DNA of 64,000 nucleotides, from assembly GCF_013407955.1 (NCBI RefSeq), contig NZ_JACCBU010000001.1:3472001-3536000 (forward strand), written 5' to 3'. The DNA is from Microlunatus parietis. Lineage in GTDB: Bacteria; Actinomycetota; Actinomycetes; Propionibacteriales; Propionibacteriaceae. Below are positions 26,831 to 35,367 of the stretch, in pieces (the first letter of the stretch is position 1; the number at the start of each line of letters is the position of its first letter). The notes under the pieces were generated by a model. That model did no database searches. It had not been told where the DNA came from and saw only the letters and a list, made by a program, of their open reading frames with translations. The translations under genes and the position numbers were made by a program.

Positions 26831-28048
26831 TCAGCTGGCCCAATGGCCGGTGAAGAACAGCCAGCACCACCAGAGCATGATCAACACCGACAGCGTGAAC
26901 GCGGTCACCACCAGCACCCTGTGCATGATCGCCAGGGCCGCCCGGCGCGGCTGCCAGGTGCCCCAGCTCGCCACCATCAGCCAGAGCGGGAACCACAGCA
27001 GCACGGCGCGATTGACCGAGAAGAACCAGTACGACATCGAGAACGCCAGCACCTGGACGGCGACCCAGCTGGCCTCGGCCCAGAGTCGCCGGACCAGGCA
27101 CCAGACGGTGACCACGACCCCGAGCGCCATCGAGGCCATCTCGAATCGGAACACCTCGGCCCAGCCCGGATGATCGGCGTACGCCCCCGGCTCGATCGCC
27201 GGCAGCGTGTTGAGGAAGGACTGCCAGGGCCAGGTGAAGCCGCGCGCCCAGCCGGACTCCTGGGCGGCGAACCAGGCCGTCCAGGAGCCGGTCAGCAGAT
27301 AGAGGAAGATCACGAAGGCGGCCAGCACCGAGGCCGGGATGATCAACAACGCGGTCCGCCGGAGCCGGGCCGACCAGCCGATCTTGCGGGTGGTGATGAT
27401 CATGACGAACAGGGCGCCGATCAGAAACAGCCCGGACACCCGCAGCGTGCAGGCCAGGGCGGTCAGGCAGGCCGCGGCGAGCCAGCGGTCGGACCGGGCA
27501 CGATCCCAGGCCCAGAACGCCGCCGCGCAGAACAGGGATTCGGTGTACGGGACGGTGGTGAACACCGCCGTCGGGGCGAACAGCCAGGCGATCGCCGCCC
27601 ACTGGCCGCCCAGCCGGGCGAGCGCGGCGGCGGCGAAGGCCGAGCCGATCGTGGACAGGACCACGCCGCTCACCGCGACCGGGATGCCGAGCTGCAGGCC
27701 GAGCGCGAGCAGCCCCGGCAGGCCGGGGAAGAAGGCCATCAGGTTCGGCGCCGAGAGATAGCCGCCCTGGGCCAGCTGACTGAAGTGCTGTACGTCCCAG
27801 TTGCTCACCATCGAGGTGAGGGTGCGCTGCTGGGTCAGCGCGAGCAGCAGCGCGACCAGGCAGATCAGGCCGCGGCTGAGCAGCCAGGCCTGGACCACCG
27901 CCCGGCCGCCGCCACGGGCCAGCAGCCGCTCCGGCAGCCCGGTCGCGAACGCCGGCAGACCGTGCGGTGCCGGCCACCGTCGCGCCCGTGTCGGTCTCGA
28001 CCGCGCCTTGCGAGCTTGCGCCGGAGCCGCCGGCGTCGAGTCAGTCAT
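26831..28048 (-). CDS. PIG-V-like membrane mannosyltransferase
   Basis: The 405-residue polytopic protein has a basic cytoplasmic N-terminus and about 9-10 helices. The first outer loop carries the GT-C motif SNWDVQHFSQLAQGGY, matching the WDxxHY...GY signature of PIG-V-type mannosyltransferases. Such enzymes transfer sugars from polyprenyl-phosphate donors at the outer face of the membrane. It lies 24 bp downstream of a GT87 gene and is likely co-transcribed. Acceptor unknown (lipoglycan, glycoprotein or wall polymer). Confidence 0.75.
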   Translation of the reverse strand: MTDSTPAAPAQARKARSRPTRARRWPAPHGLPAFATGLPERLLARGGGRAVVQAWLLSRGLICLVALLLALTQQRTLTSMVSNWDVQHFSQLAQGGYLSAPNLMAFFPGLPGLLALGLQLGIPVAVSGVVLSTIGSAFAAAALARLGGQWAAIAWLFAPTAVFTTVPYTESLFCAAAFWAWDRARSDRWLAAACLTALACTLRVSGLFLIGALFVMIITTRKIGWSARLRRTALLIIPASVLAAFVIFLYLLTGSWTAWFAAQESGWARGFTWPWQSFLNTLPAIEPGAYADHPGWAEVFRFEMASMALGVVVTVWCLVRRLWAEASWVAVQVLAFSMSYWFFSVNRAVLLWFPLWLMVASWGTWQPRRAALAIMHRVLVVTAFTLSVLIMLWWCWLFFTGHWAS

Positions 28049-28072
28049 CGGTGTCCAGCCATCGGGGAGGGC

Positions 28073-29557
28073 TCAGCCATCGGGGTCGGGGCCGGCCGCC
28101 CGCGCCGGAGCCGGGGCGGTCGAGACCGGTCGGGACCACAGCCCGGTCAGGGACCAGCCGCGGTCGGCCGCCCGGTCCAGCACGCCGCCGCCCGGATCGT
28201 CGGCGCCACCGGCCCGGACCAGGTCCCGTTCCGGCCGCAGCGCGTCCAGCACCACCTGCACGACCAGGTAGCACTGCACACCGATCCGCAGGATCACGGC
28301 CACCCAGTAGAGCCGGTCCGCCGAGCCGTCGGCCGGCTTGAGGACCCCGGCCAGGTGCCACCAGATCGCCGCGAAATAGAAGAGCTCGGCGGCCGTGAAC
28401 AGCCACCAGTCCCGCCACCGGGGCCGGGCCAGGATGAGCAGCGGCAGCAGCCAGAGCACGTACTGCGGCGAATAGACCTTGTTGGTGATCAAGAACGCGG
28501 CGACGACCAGGAACACCATCGCGCCGAACCGCGGCCGCCGCGGCGCCGCCATGATCAACCAGCCGATGCCCAGACAGGCCGCCAGCATCAGCACGAAGTT
28601 GATCACGTTGAGCGCCGGGACCGGGTGGCCGGCGAGCTCGAAGACGTACCAGAGCGAACCGAGATCGCCCTGCCGGTCGGAGTTGAAGGTCCAGAACGCC
28701 AGCCAGGATTCGGGAGCGAGCAGCACCACCGGCAGGTTGACCAGCGACCAGCTGATCATGAAACCGCCGAGCGTCGCGAACAGGTCGTTCAGCTTCTTCG
28801 TGCGTACGCAGAGCAGGATCAACGGTCCGAGCAGCAGCACCGGATAGAGCTTGGCCGCGGTCGCCAGGCCGAGCAGGACACCGGCGACGATCGGGCGCTT
28901 GCGGGCCCAGAACAGGCAGCCCAGGGCGGTCAGCGCGATCACCAGCAGGTCCCAGTTGATCTGCGCGGCGGCCGCGACGCAGGGCGAGGCGGCGAGCATC
29001 ATCGCGTCCCACGGCCGGCCCTCGACCGTTCGCACCTGGGCCCAGACCGCGACCAGGAACAGCAGCCCGAGCAGCACCTGGTTGACGTCGACGAACAGCA
29101 GCGTGGACGAAACCTGCTGCCAGTCGTTCAGTCCGGTACCCTGAGCGCCGCCGAGGAACCGGGTGAGCAGCCGCTCCAGTTCCAGGAACCAGCCGGTCAG
29201 CACCGGGTACTCGAGCACCGGGTAGTCCGGGCTCGACTGCAGGTACGGCGTCAGGCCGGCCATCAGCCCGCGGCCCTGATAGAGCAGCCCGATGTCGGAG
29301 TAGCACATCAGCCGGAAGTGGTCCGGCGCCTGCCCCGGCACCGTGATCCGGCACGGGATCCGGAAGATCATCCCGACCAGGTACGTCAGCGTCGCGACCG
29401 CCAGCGTGACCCGGACCGGGCTCCACCAGGCCCGCCCGGCCGCCGCGCGCCGCCCGAGCGGACCGCCGAGCCGCTGACTGACCAGCCGGACGAACCCGTC
29501 CTCGGCCGACGGCTCCGTCACGACACCCCTGGGCCGGGCCGGCTGATCGACAGTCAT
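28073..29557 (-). CDS. GT87-family (DUF2029) membrane glycosyltransferase
   Basis: This 494-residue polytopic GT-C protein has an Asp-containing first loop (CYSDIGLLYQGRGL) and the family-typical YPVLEYPVLTGWF. NKVYSPQYVLWLLPLL and ATAAKLYPVLLLGPLILL are also seen. Family members use polyprenyl-phosphate-mannose or related donors. Its position two genes from ponA matches the mycobacterial Rv0051-Rv0050 order, except that an SDR gene on the other strand intervenes here. The C-terminal ~50 residues are disordered. Confidence 0.8.
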   Translation of the reverse strand: MTVDQPARPRGVVTEPSAEDGFVRLVSQRLGGPLGRRAAAGRAWWSPVRVTLAVATLTYLVGMIFRIPCRITVPGQAPDHFRLMCYSDIGLLYQGRGLMAGLTPYLQSSPDYPVLEYPVLTGWFLELERLLTRFLGGAQGTGLNDWQQVSSTLLFVDVNQVLLGLLFLVAVWAQVRTVEGRPWDAMMLAASPCVAAAAQINWDLLVIALTALGCLFWARKRPIVAGVLLGLATAAKLYPVLLLGPLILLCVRTKKLNDLFATLGGFMISWSLVNLPVVLLAPESWLAFWTFNSDRQGDLGSLWYVFELAGHPVPALNVINFVLMLAACLGIGWLIMAAPRRPRFGAMVFLVVAAFLITNKVYSPQYVLWLLPLLILARPRWRDWWLFTAAELFYFAAIWWHLAGVLKPADGSADRLYWVAVILRIGVQCYLVVQVVLDALRPERDLVRAGGADDPGGGVLDRAADRGWSLTGLWSRPVSTAPAPARAAGPDPDG

Positions 29558-29603
29558 CGGAGGCGACTCTACTCAGCCCCGCCCCTGCCTCGCGCCCCTG
29601 CCG

Positions 29604-29674
29604 GTTTTTCACGTTGCGTGAAAAACTGTCGCTTTACCAGAGAAGTTTCTCGTGTAAAGCGACAGGAAACTTGG
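29604..29674 (+). repeat. Dispersed double-hairpin repeat, copy 2
   Basis: The first hairpin GTTTTTCACG/CGTGAAAAAC (29604-29626) matches copy 1. The second is stronger here: GTCGCTTTAC (29628-29637) pairs perfectly with GTAAAGCGAC (29654-29663) around a GAGAAGTTTCTC core. It is followed by AGGAAACTTGG, as at 18268-18279. It lies between divergent starts (GT87 and SDR). Confidence 0.75.
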
Positions 29675-29696
29675 TGACGTGGGTCGGGAGGGACGC

Positions 29697-30425
29697 ATGG
29701 GAGACTTCGCCGGGCGGACGGTGTTGGTGACCGGAGCGAGCGGCGGGATCGGGGGCGCGACGGTGCGGCACCTGGTCCGGGCCGGCGCCGAGGTGATCGC
29801 GAGCGGCCGTTCCGAGGAGGCCTTGGCGGCGCTGGTCGAGGAAACCGGGGCGCGGGCGCTCCCGTTCGACCTGACCTCCGAGGACAGCGTCCGGGCCGCC
29901 CTGGACGGGGTCGACCTGTGGGGCGTGGTGAACTGCGGCGGCTTCGGCGGTGAGATCGCGACGCCGACCGAGACCGACATCGCGGTGTTCGACCAGGTGA
30001 TCAGAGTCAACGCCCGCGGCGCCCTGCTGGTGATCAAGTACGCGGCACGGTCGATGCAGCGCCTCGGCCGGGGTGGCTCGATCGTCAACGTGTCCAGCCA
30101 GGCCAGCCTGGTCGCGCTGCCCGGCCACATCTCGTACGGCTCCTCGAAGGCGGCGCTGGACAACATCACCCGGGTCTCGGCGCTGGAGCTCGGGAAGTAC
30201 GGCATCCGGGTCAACAGTGTGAATCCGACCGTGGTGATGACCCCGATGTCCGCCTGGTACTGGGGCCGCGAGGACATCGAGCGCCCGTTTCTGGACGCGA
30301 TGCCGCTGGGCCGGTGGGCCACCGAGGACGAGATCGCCGCGCCAATCGTCTTCCTGCTCAGCGACGCCGCGTCCATGATCACCGGCGTCAGTCTGCCGAT
30401 CGACGGCGGCTACAGCTGCCGCTGA
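29697..30425 (+). CDS. Short-chain dehydrogenase, L-xylulose/carbonyl-reductase-like
   Basis: The 242-residue classical SDR has the NAD(P) loop TGASGGIG, an NCGG variant of NNAG, a catalytic Ser in VNVSSQAS, and YGSSKAALD supplying Tyr and Lys. VNPTVVMTPM and the C-terminal GGYSC match the dicarbonyl/L-xylulose reductase branch, which reduces L-xylulose and dicarbonyls with NADPH. ATG 29697 is chosen because GGGAGGG precedes it. The gene interrupts the otherwise conserved GT87-ponA-DUF5318 block and is preceded by the dispersed repeat, so it may be a later insertion. Substrate uncertain. Confidence 0.8.
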   Translation: MGDFAGRTVLVTGASGGIGGATVRHLVRAGAEVIASGRSEEALAALVEETGARALPFDLTSEDSVRAALDGVDLWGVVNCGGFGGEIATPTETDIAVFDQVIRVNARGALLVIKYAARSMQRLGRGGSIVNVSSQASLVALPGHISYGSSKAALDNITRVSALELGKYGIRVNSVNPTVVMTPMSAWYWGREDIERPFLDAMPLGRWATEDEIAAPIVFLLSDAASMITGVSLPIDGGYSCR

Positions 30426-30438
30426 CGGTACGCGCGGC

Positions 30439-32934
30439 TCAGCCGGAACTGGAGCCGTCGGACGTCGCGTCGCTGCCGAGAATCGAGCCGCTGGAACCCG
30501 AGCGGCCCGAGTCGGTCGATCCCGAGGATCCGCTCGTGTCGGATTCACCGGAGGATCCGTCCGAGTCCGTACTGCCGGAGGATCCGCCGGAGTCCTCGGT
30601 TGCGCCGCCGGAGTCGGAGCCGTCGCTCGATCCGTCCGAATCGGACTGGTCGTTCGAGCCGCCCGAGTCGGAGCTGCTGTCCGAGTCCTGGCCGCCGGAG
30701 TCGGCGTCGCCGCTCGGATCCTCACTCGGCTGCTCCGTCGGTTCCTCGGTCGGCTCCTCCGACGGTTGCTCGGTCGGGTCCTCCGACGGCTGCTCGGTCG
30801 GGTCCTCGCTCGGTTTCTCGGTCGGATCCTCCGACGGCTGCTCCGTCGGGTCCTCGCTCGGTTCCTCGGTCGGTTCCTCGCTCGGTTCCTCGGTCTCCGG
30901 ATCCTCGGTCTCCGGGTCCCGGGTCTGCTCCTGCTGCTGCGGGCCCGGGTCGTCGTCGCGCGGCCGGTCCAGGTTGACCCAGGCCGGGTCCTCGAACTCT
31001 TCGACCGGCTGGTCCTTGGTGGCCTTCTTCATGTAGTCGGCCCAGGTCAGTGCCGGATACGTACCGCCGAAGAACGTGCTGTCCCCCGGCCGGGCGTAGT
31101 CGTCGAGGTCCTCGTTGCCGCCGTCGCCGGCGACATACATGACCGAGGTCGAGATCTGCTTGGTGTACGCGACGAACCAGGCCGACGTGATGTCGTCCTT
31201 CACGCCGTCCTTGGTGCCGGTTTTGCCGGCGACCGGGCGGTCCAGGGTCTGCACGGTCCGGCCGGTGCCCTCCTCGACCACGCTGGACAGCGCGTACGTG
31301 ACGTCGTGGGCGATGTCCTCGCTGACCGCGCGCTTCTCGGCCGGCTTGGCCTCATAGATCACGTTGCCGGCGGCGTCGGTCACCGAGTCGACCACGTGGT
31401 TGCCGACATGAATCCCGTCGTTGGCGTATGTGGCGTACGCGCCGGCCTGGTCCAGCGGGCTCACCTCGGCCGCACCGAGAGCGATCCGGGTGTTCTCGTC
31501 CCAGCCGGCACCCTTCGGCGCGCCGGCCGCCTGGGCTGCCTTGCTGATCTTGCTCGGGCCGTCGTCCATCTCCACCGTGAGGTCGACGAACGCGGTGTTG
31601 ATCGACTCCGCCGTCGCCCGGCGCAGGCTGACCGTGCCGTACTCGTGGTTGAACTCATTGCGGACCCTGACCGGGTCGCCGTCGGGGGTGAACGAGTTGC
31701 CGTTGAAGTACGAACGCAGGCTGTAGCCGTCCTCCAGCCCGGCCGCGAGCGCGTACGTCTTGAACGTCGACGCGGTCGGCCGCGGGGTCGTGGCCCAGTT
31801 GCGCGAGTTCGCGACGTAGTCCGGGCCGCCGTAGACGGCGAGCACCCGGCCGGTGCCGACCTCGACCGACGCGATCGCCGCATGCAGGTCGGACTTCTTC
31901 TCGTCCGCCGCGTCGGCCGCCTTCTTAGTCCACTTCTGCGCCGACTTCACGGCCGCGTTCTGGGCCGCCTTGTCGAATGTCGTGGTGATCTTGAGGCCGC
32001 CGCCGTTGATCGTGCTGGAGTCGAAGCCGGCCGCGAGCAGTTCGGCCTCGACCATCTTGAGCAGGAAGCCCTTCGGCCCGCCGTAGCGCTGGTTCTTCTC
32101 GATCTCCGGGAACTTCGGCAAGGCCTTCGCGTGCTTGGCCGCCTCGGCCGGCGTGATCGCGCCGGTCTCGGCCATGCTCTGGATCACGTACCGGTAGCGC
32201 TCCAGCAGCTTCGGGTTGTGGCCGTCGTCGGCGTCCGGGTCGAACACGGTTGGGTTGTTCAAGATCGCGGTCAGCGCCGCCGCCTGCGGAACCGTGAGCT
32301 CCTCGGCGTCCACATCGAAGAACGCCTTCGCGGCCGCCTGGATCCCGTACGCACCGCGGCCGAAGTAGATCGTGTTCAGGTAGCCCTCGAGGATCTGCTC
32401 CTTGGTCAGGTCCTTGTTGAGCTTGTACGCAAGGAAGACCTCCTTGAACTTCCGGGCCAGGGTCTGCTCCGACGTCAGGTACATGATCTTGATGTACTGC
32501 TGGGTGATCGTCGACCCGCCCTGCAGCGACTCACCGCGCAAGATCGCCCAGGCGGCCCTGATCATGCCGGTGATCGAGATCCCGGGATCGGTCCAGAAGT
32601 CCCGGTTCTCGGCCGACACCAGCGCGTCCTTGATCGACTGCGGCATCTCGTCGAACGTCAACGGCTGCCGGTTCTGGGTGGCGAAGCTGCCCAGCTGCGC
32701 CTTGCCGTCGTTGTAGTACACGAAACTGGTCGCGGTCTGGAAGTCGGCGTTCGGGTCGGGCAGCTCGGTGGTCTGATAGCCGACGACGACGATCGCGGTG
32801 GCGCCGACCAACCCGATCAAGATCAGGGCGACCAGGCTGCGGACGATCCGGCGGGCCCAGCGGCGGCCCTTCGACTGCTTGTTCTTCCCCGATTGTCCTG
32901 CGTTTCGGCGCGACCCCAAGGGGCGCTCAGCCAT
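30439..32934 (-). CDS. ponA: Class A penicillin-binding protein, PonA1-like
   Basis: The 831-residue bifunctional murein polymerase has one transmembrane helix near 30-52. The GT51 transglycosylase domain has catalytic Glu109 (SAENRDFW) and GGSTITQQ near 138. The transpeptidase has STFK near 386 (active Ser), SIN near 441 and KTGT near 572. From about 655 it ends in a ~175-residue disordered tail: repeated PSEDPTEQ/PSEEPTEE units, then Ser/Asp/Gly-rich sequence. The ATG overlaps the DUF5318 stop by 8 bp, giving translational coupling. M. tuberculosis ponA1 (Rv0050) has the same neighbours. The tail may cross or bind the cell wall. Confidence 0.92.
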   Translation of the reverse strand: MAERPLGSRRNAGQSGKNKQSKGRRWARRIVRSLVALILIGLVGATAIVVVGYQTTELPDPNADFQTATSFVYYNDGKAQLGSFATQNRQPLTFDEMPQSIKDALVSAENRDFWTDPGISITGMIRAAWAILRGESLQGGSTITQQYIKIMYLTSEQTLARKFKEVFLAYKLNKDLTKEQILEGYLNTIYFGRGAYGIQAAAKAFFDVDAEELTVPQAAALTAILNNPTVFDPDADDGHNPKLLERYRYVIQSMAETGAITPAEAAKHAKALPKFPEIEKNQRYGGPKGFLLKMVEAELLAAGFDSSTINGGGLKITTTFDKAAQNAAVKSAQKWTKKAADAADEKKSDLHAAIASVEVGTGRVLAVYGGPDYVANSRNWATTPRPTASTFKTYALAAGLEDGYSLRSYFNGNSFTPDGDPVRVRNEFNHEYGTVSLRRATAESINTAFVDLTVEMDDGPSKISKAAQAAGAPKGAGWDENTRIALGAAEVSPLDQAGAYATYANDGIHVGNHVVDSVTDAAGNVIYEAKPAEKRAVSEDIAHDVTYALSSVVEEGTGRTVQTLDRPVAGKTGTKDGVKDDITSAWFVAYTKQISTSVMYVAGDGGNEDLDDYARPGDSTFFGGTYPALTWADYMKKATKDQPVEEFEDPAWVNLDRPRDDDPGPQQQEQTRDPETEDPETEEPSEEPTEEPSEDPTEQPSEDPTEKPSEDPTEQPSEDPTEQPSEEPTEEPTEQPSEDPSGDADSGGQDSDSSSDSGGSNDQSDSDGSSDGSDSGGATEDSGGSSGSTDSDGSSGESDTSGSSGSTDSGRSGSSGSILGSDATSDGSSSG
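30715..30900 (-). repeat. Repeats encoding the PonA acidic tail
   Basis: Tandem imperfect 24-bp units (variants of tcggtcgggtcctccgac) encode PSEDPTEQ/PSEEPTEE about seven times within ponA. Copy number is likely to vary by slippage. Confidence 0.75.
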
Positions 32935-33346
32935 AGATGTCCTCGACCGTCTGCTGCCGGCGCGGAGGCTTGCGCTTCACCCCGTCCCCGAGCAGGTACG
33001 ACATGATCATGAAGTTCCAGCTGCAGCCGAGGCACACCTCGACCACGACGACCTTGAACTCGCCGAACTCGTGCGCCATCTCCTCCAGTTCGGCGGTCCG
33101 CTTGATCCGGCCCGAGTACTGCCCGAGCTGGTCGCCGAACACGTAGTGCAGCTGGGTGAGTTCCGTCGCGTCGCAGACCGGGCAGGTGCCGTCGACCTTC
33201 TCGCCGTGATGCTTCGCCGCGCGGAGCAACATGGGGTCGGCGTCGCAGGCCTCGCGCCGGGCCAGCCGGCCGCCGGGACGCCGCAGCGCGGCCAGGGTCG
33301 ATCGACGCTGCAGTGCGTAATCGACAACCTCCCGCTGGGACCACAT
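32927..33346 (-). CDS. DUF5318 protein (Rv0049-like)
   Basis: The 139-residue protein starts at ATG 33346, preceded by TGGAGG. It has two Cys pairs, CPVCDATE and CLGCSWN, suggesting a zinc ribbon, and the conserved start MWSQREVVDYALQRRSTL. It lies directly upstream of ponA with an 8-bp overlap, as in the mycobacterial Rv0049-ponA1 arrangement. Its role is unknown, but the conserved coupling suggests control or support of PonA synthesis or peptidoglycan assembly. Confidence 0.8.
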   Translation of the reverse strand: MWSQREVVDYALQRRSTLAALRRPGGRLARREACDADPMLLRAAKHHGEKVDGTCPVCDATELTQLHYVFGDQLGQYSGRIKRTAELEEMAHEFGEFKVVVVEVCLGCSWNFMIMSYLLGDGVKRKPPRRQQTVEDIYG

Positions 33347-33532
33347 GGCCTCCAGGGTACGTGTCGATTTCGGCGTTGGCGATATCGCAGATCGGGTCGA
33401 AGGGTGGTGACGCACAAGCAGAAATCACGGATGGGCCGGTGCCAGAGTTCCCGAGCGGCGAGACATCACCGGCCGTCGGGCGGCGTGTCGTGACGACCGT
33501 CACGCGTTCGTACGGTAGTGCAATTGCTTGTC

Positions 33533-33568
33533 TTGTCATGACGAAACCTGGATTTGTACGATGAATTC
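33533..33568 (+). promoter_or_regulatory. Candidate promoter for a leaderless enolase-superfamily mRNA
   Basis: A -35-like TTGTCA (33533-33538) and -10-like TACGAT (33557-33562), 18 bp apart, put the transcript start at about the ATG (33569). No ribosome site precedes that ATG. GTCATGAC (33535-33542), an 8-bp palindrome overlapping the -35, could bind the GntR regulator encoded downstream. Confidence 0.5.
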
Positions 33569-34690
33569 ATGCCCGACCGCATCCGTACCCTGAAGCTGTC
33601 CCTGGCCTACCTACCGCTCGCCGTACCGATCAGTGATGCGAAGGTGCTCACCGGCCGTCAGCGACCCTTGACCCAGGTGGCGCTCCTGTTCGCCGAGATC
33701 ACCACCGAGGCAGGCTTCGAGGGGATCGGATTCAGCTACTCGAAGCGGGCCGGCGGGCCCGGACTGTTCGCCCATGCGCGCGAGATCGGCGGCGACGTGA
33801 TCGGCGAGGACCCGAGCGACATCGGCAAGCTCGACACCTTGCTGGTCTGGGCCGGAGCCTCGGTCGGCCGGAGCGGCCTGGCCACCCAGGCGATCGCCGC
33901 GATCGACGTGGCCCTGTGGGACCTCAAGGCGAAGCGGGCCAGCCTGCCGCTGGCCAAGCTGCTCGGTTCTCATCGTGATGCGGTGCCCTGCTACAACACG
34001 TCGGGCGGGTTCCTGAATGCGCCGATCGAGGAGGTCCTGGACAATGCGGCCGAGGCCGTCGAGCGGGGAATCGGCGGGATCAAGATCAAGGTCGGGCAGC
34101 CGGATCAGCTGGCCGACCTGGCCCGCGTCGAGGCCGTACGTTCCTCGTTGCCGGAGTCGGTCGCGCTGATGGTGGACGCCAACCAGCAATGGGACCGCGG
34201 GACCGCGCTGCGGATGGGCCGGCAGCTGGAGCCCTTTGGTCTGGTGTGGATCGAGGAGCCCCTGGACGCGTACGACGCCGCCGGGCACGCCATGCTCAGC
34301 GCACGCCTGGACACCCCGATCGCCAGCGGCGAGATGCTGACCAGCGTCGCCGAGCACCGGGCCCTGATCTCGCAGAACTCGGTGAGTTTCCTGCAGCCGG
34401 ACGCGCCCAGGGTCGGCGGGATCACGCCCTTCCTGAGGATCCTGGCCCTGGCCGACGAGGCCGGCTTGAAGGTGGCGCCGCACTTCGCGATGGAGCTGCA
34501 CCTGCACCTGGCCGCGGCCTATCCGGGCGAGGTCTGGGTGGAGCACTTCGACTGGCTGGAACCACTGTTCAATGAACGGCTGGAGATCGCCGACGGCCGG
34601 ATGCTGGTGCCCGACAGGCCCGGGATCGGCGTATCACTCAGTGATCAAGCCCGCGCCTGGACCGTCGAGACGGCCACGTTCGGTGGCTGA
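33569..34690 (+). CDS. Mandelate racemase/enolase-superfamily acid-sugar dehydratase
   Basis: The 373-residue protein has the MR-subgroup catalytic set: KxK in GGIKIKVG (about 171-173), Asp in MVDANQQWD (~202), Glu in VWIEEP (~228), Glu in IASGEMLT (~256) and His in KVAPHFAMELHLH (~304). The C-terminus (EHFDWLEPLFNERLEIADG) resembles L-talarate/galactarate-type dehydratases. It likely abstracts the alpha-proton of a sugar acid and eliminates water, feeding a 2-keto-3-deoxy acid pathway. An upstream TTG would add five residues, but the ATG fits a leaderless promoter. The stop overlaps the GntR gene, implying co-regulation. Confidence 0.82.
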   Translation: MPDRIRTLKLSLAYLPLAVPISDAKVLTGRQRPLTQVALLFAEITTEAGFEGIGFSYSKRAGGPGLFAHAREIGGDVIGEDPSDIGKLDTLLVWAGASVGRSGLATQAIAAIDVALWDLKAKRASLPLAKLLGSHRDAVPCYNTSGGFLNAPIEEVLDNAAEAVERGIGGIKIKVGQPDQLADLARVEAVRSSLPESVALMVDANQQWDRGTALRMGRQLEPFGLVWIEEPLDAYDAAGHAMLSARLDTPIASGEMLTSVAEHRALISQNSVSFLQPDAPRVGGITPFLRILALADEAGLKVAPHFAMELHLHLAAAYPGEVWVEHFDWLEPLFNERLEIADGRMLVPDRPGIGVSLSDQARAWTVETATFGG

Positions 34691-35351
34691 ATCGCTCACT
34701 GAGCGGGTCGTCGGTGAGTTGACCCGGGAGATCGCCGAGGGCGTCGTCGCGGCCGGCGAGCGGCTGCCGACCGAGGCGGCCTTGATGCAGCGCTTCTCGG
34801 TGTCGCGGACCGTGGTCCGGGAGGCCGTCGCACGACTGCGGGCGGCCGGCCTGGTCGACTCGCAGCAGGGACGCGGAACCTATGTGCTGACTCGGCCGAG
34901 CGGCGTCCGCTTCGAGTTCGGCGAGACCGCCGCGCGAAGCTTGCCCGAACTGCTGGAGCTGGCCGAGTTCCGGATCGGGGTGGAGTGCGAGGCTGCGGCC
35001 CTGGCGGCGCGGCGACGCGATGATCAAGATCTGGTACGGCTTCGGAAGGCGCTCCAGGAGCAGCGGGCCGCCGCCGACGCACCGGCCCGTTCGATCCAGG
35101 CCGACTTCGACTTCCATCTCGGGATCGCCCGGGCCTCACGCAACCGCTACTACGCGGACCTGCTGTCGGCGATCGGCCCGATGATGATCATCCTGCCCAA
35201 GGGGCGGCGCCGGGCCGGCCGGCCGGCCGACCCGGTCCGAACCGAGCACGACGCCATCCTGACCACGATCGACTCCGGCGACCCTCAGGCCGCTGCGGCA
35301 GCGATGCGTACCCACTTGATCAACTCCGCTCACCGGCTCCGCCGGGAGTGA
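34683..35351 (+). CDS. FadR-subfamily GntR regulator
   Basis: The 222-residue protein has an N-terminal winged helix (ERLPTEAALMQRFSVSRTVVREAV, GLVDSQQGRGTYVL) and a helical FCD ligand domain with metal/ligand residues (DFDFHLGIARAS, EHDAIL). FadR-type proteins bind acids such as hexuronates or lactate. GTG 34683 overlaps the dehydratase stop by 8 bp, so it probably senses the substrate or product of that enzyme and autoregulates the operon. Confidence 0.87.
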   Translation: MAESLTERVVGELTREIAEGVVAAGERLPTEAALMQRFSVSRTVVREAVARLRAAGLVDSQQGRGTYVLTRPSGVRFEFGETAARSLPELLELAEFRIGVECEAAALAARRRDDQDLVRLRKALQEQRAAADAPARSIQADFDFHLGIARASRNRYYADLLSAIGPMMIILPKGRRRAGRPADPVRTEHDAILTTIDSGDPQAAAAAMRTHLINSAHRLRRE

Positions 35352-35367
35352 CGTGCCTTGGGCCGAG

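Noticed and set aside
26843..29677. Plus-strand frame of 944 codons
   Set aside because: It is antisense to two polytopic glycosyltransferases and reads as charged low-complexity sequence with no domain.
30715..30900. Possible CRISPR-like array
   Set aside because: The units are contiguous with no spacers and encode the PonA acidic repeat; no cas genes are nearby.
30766..33006. Plus-strand frame of 746 codons
   Set aside because: It is the antisense of ponA and DUF5318, Arg/Val/Leu-rich without motifs.
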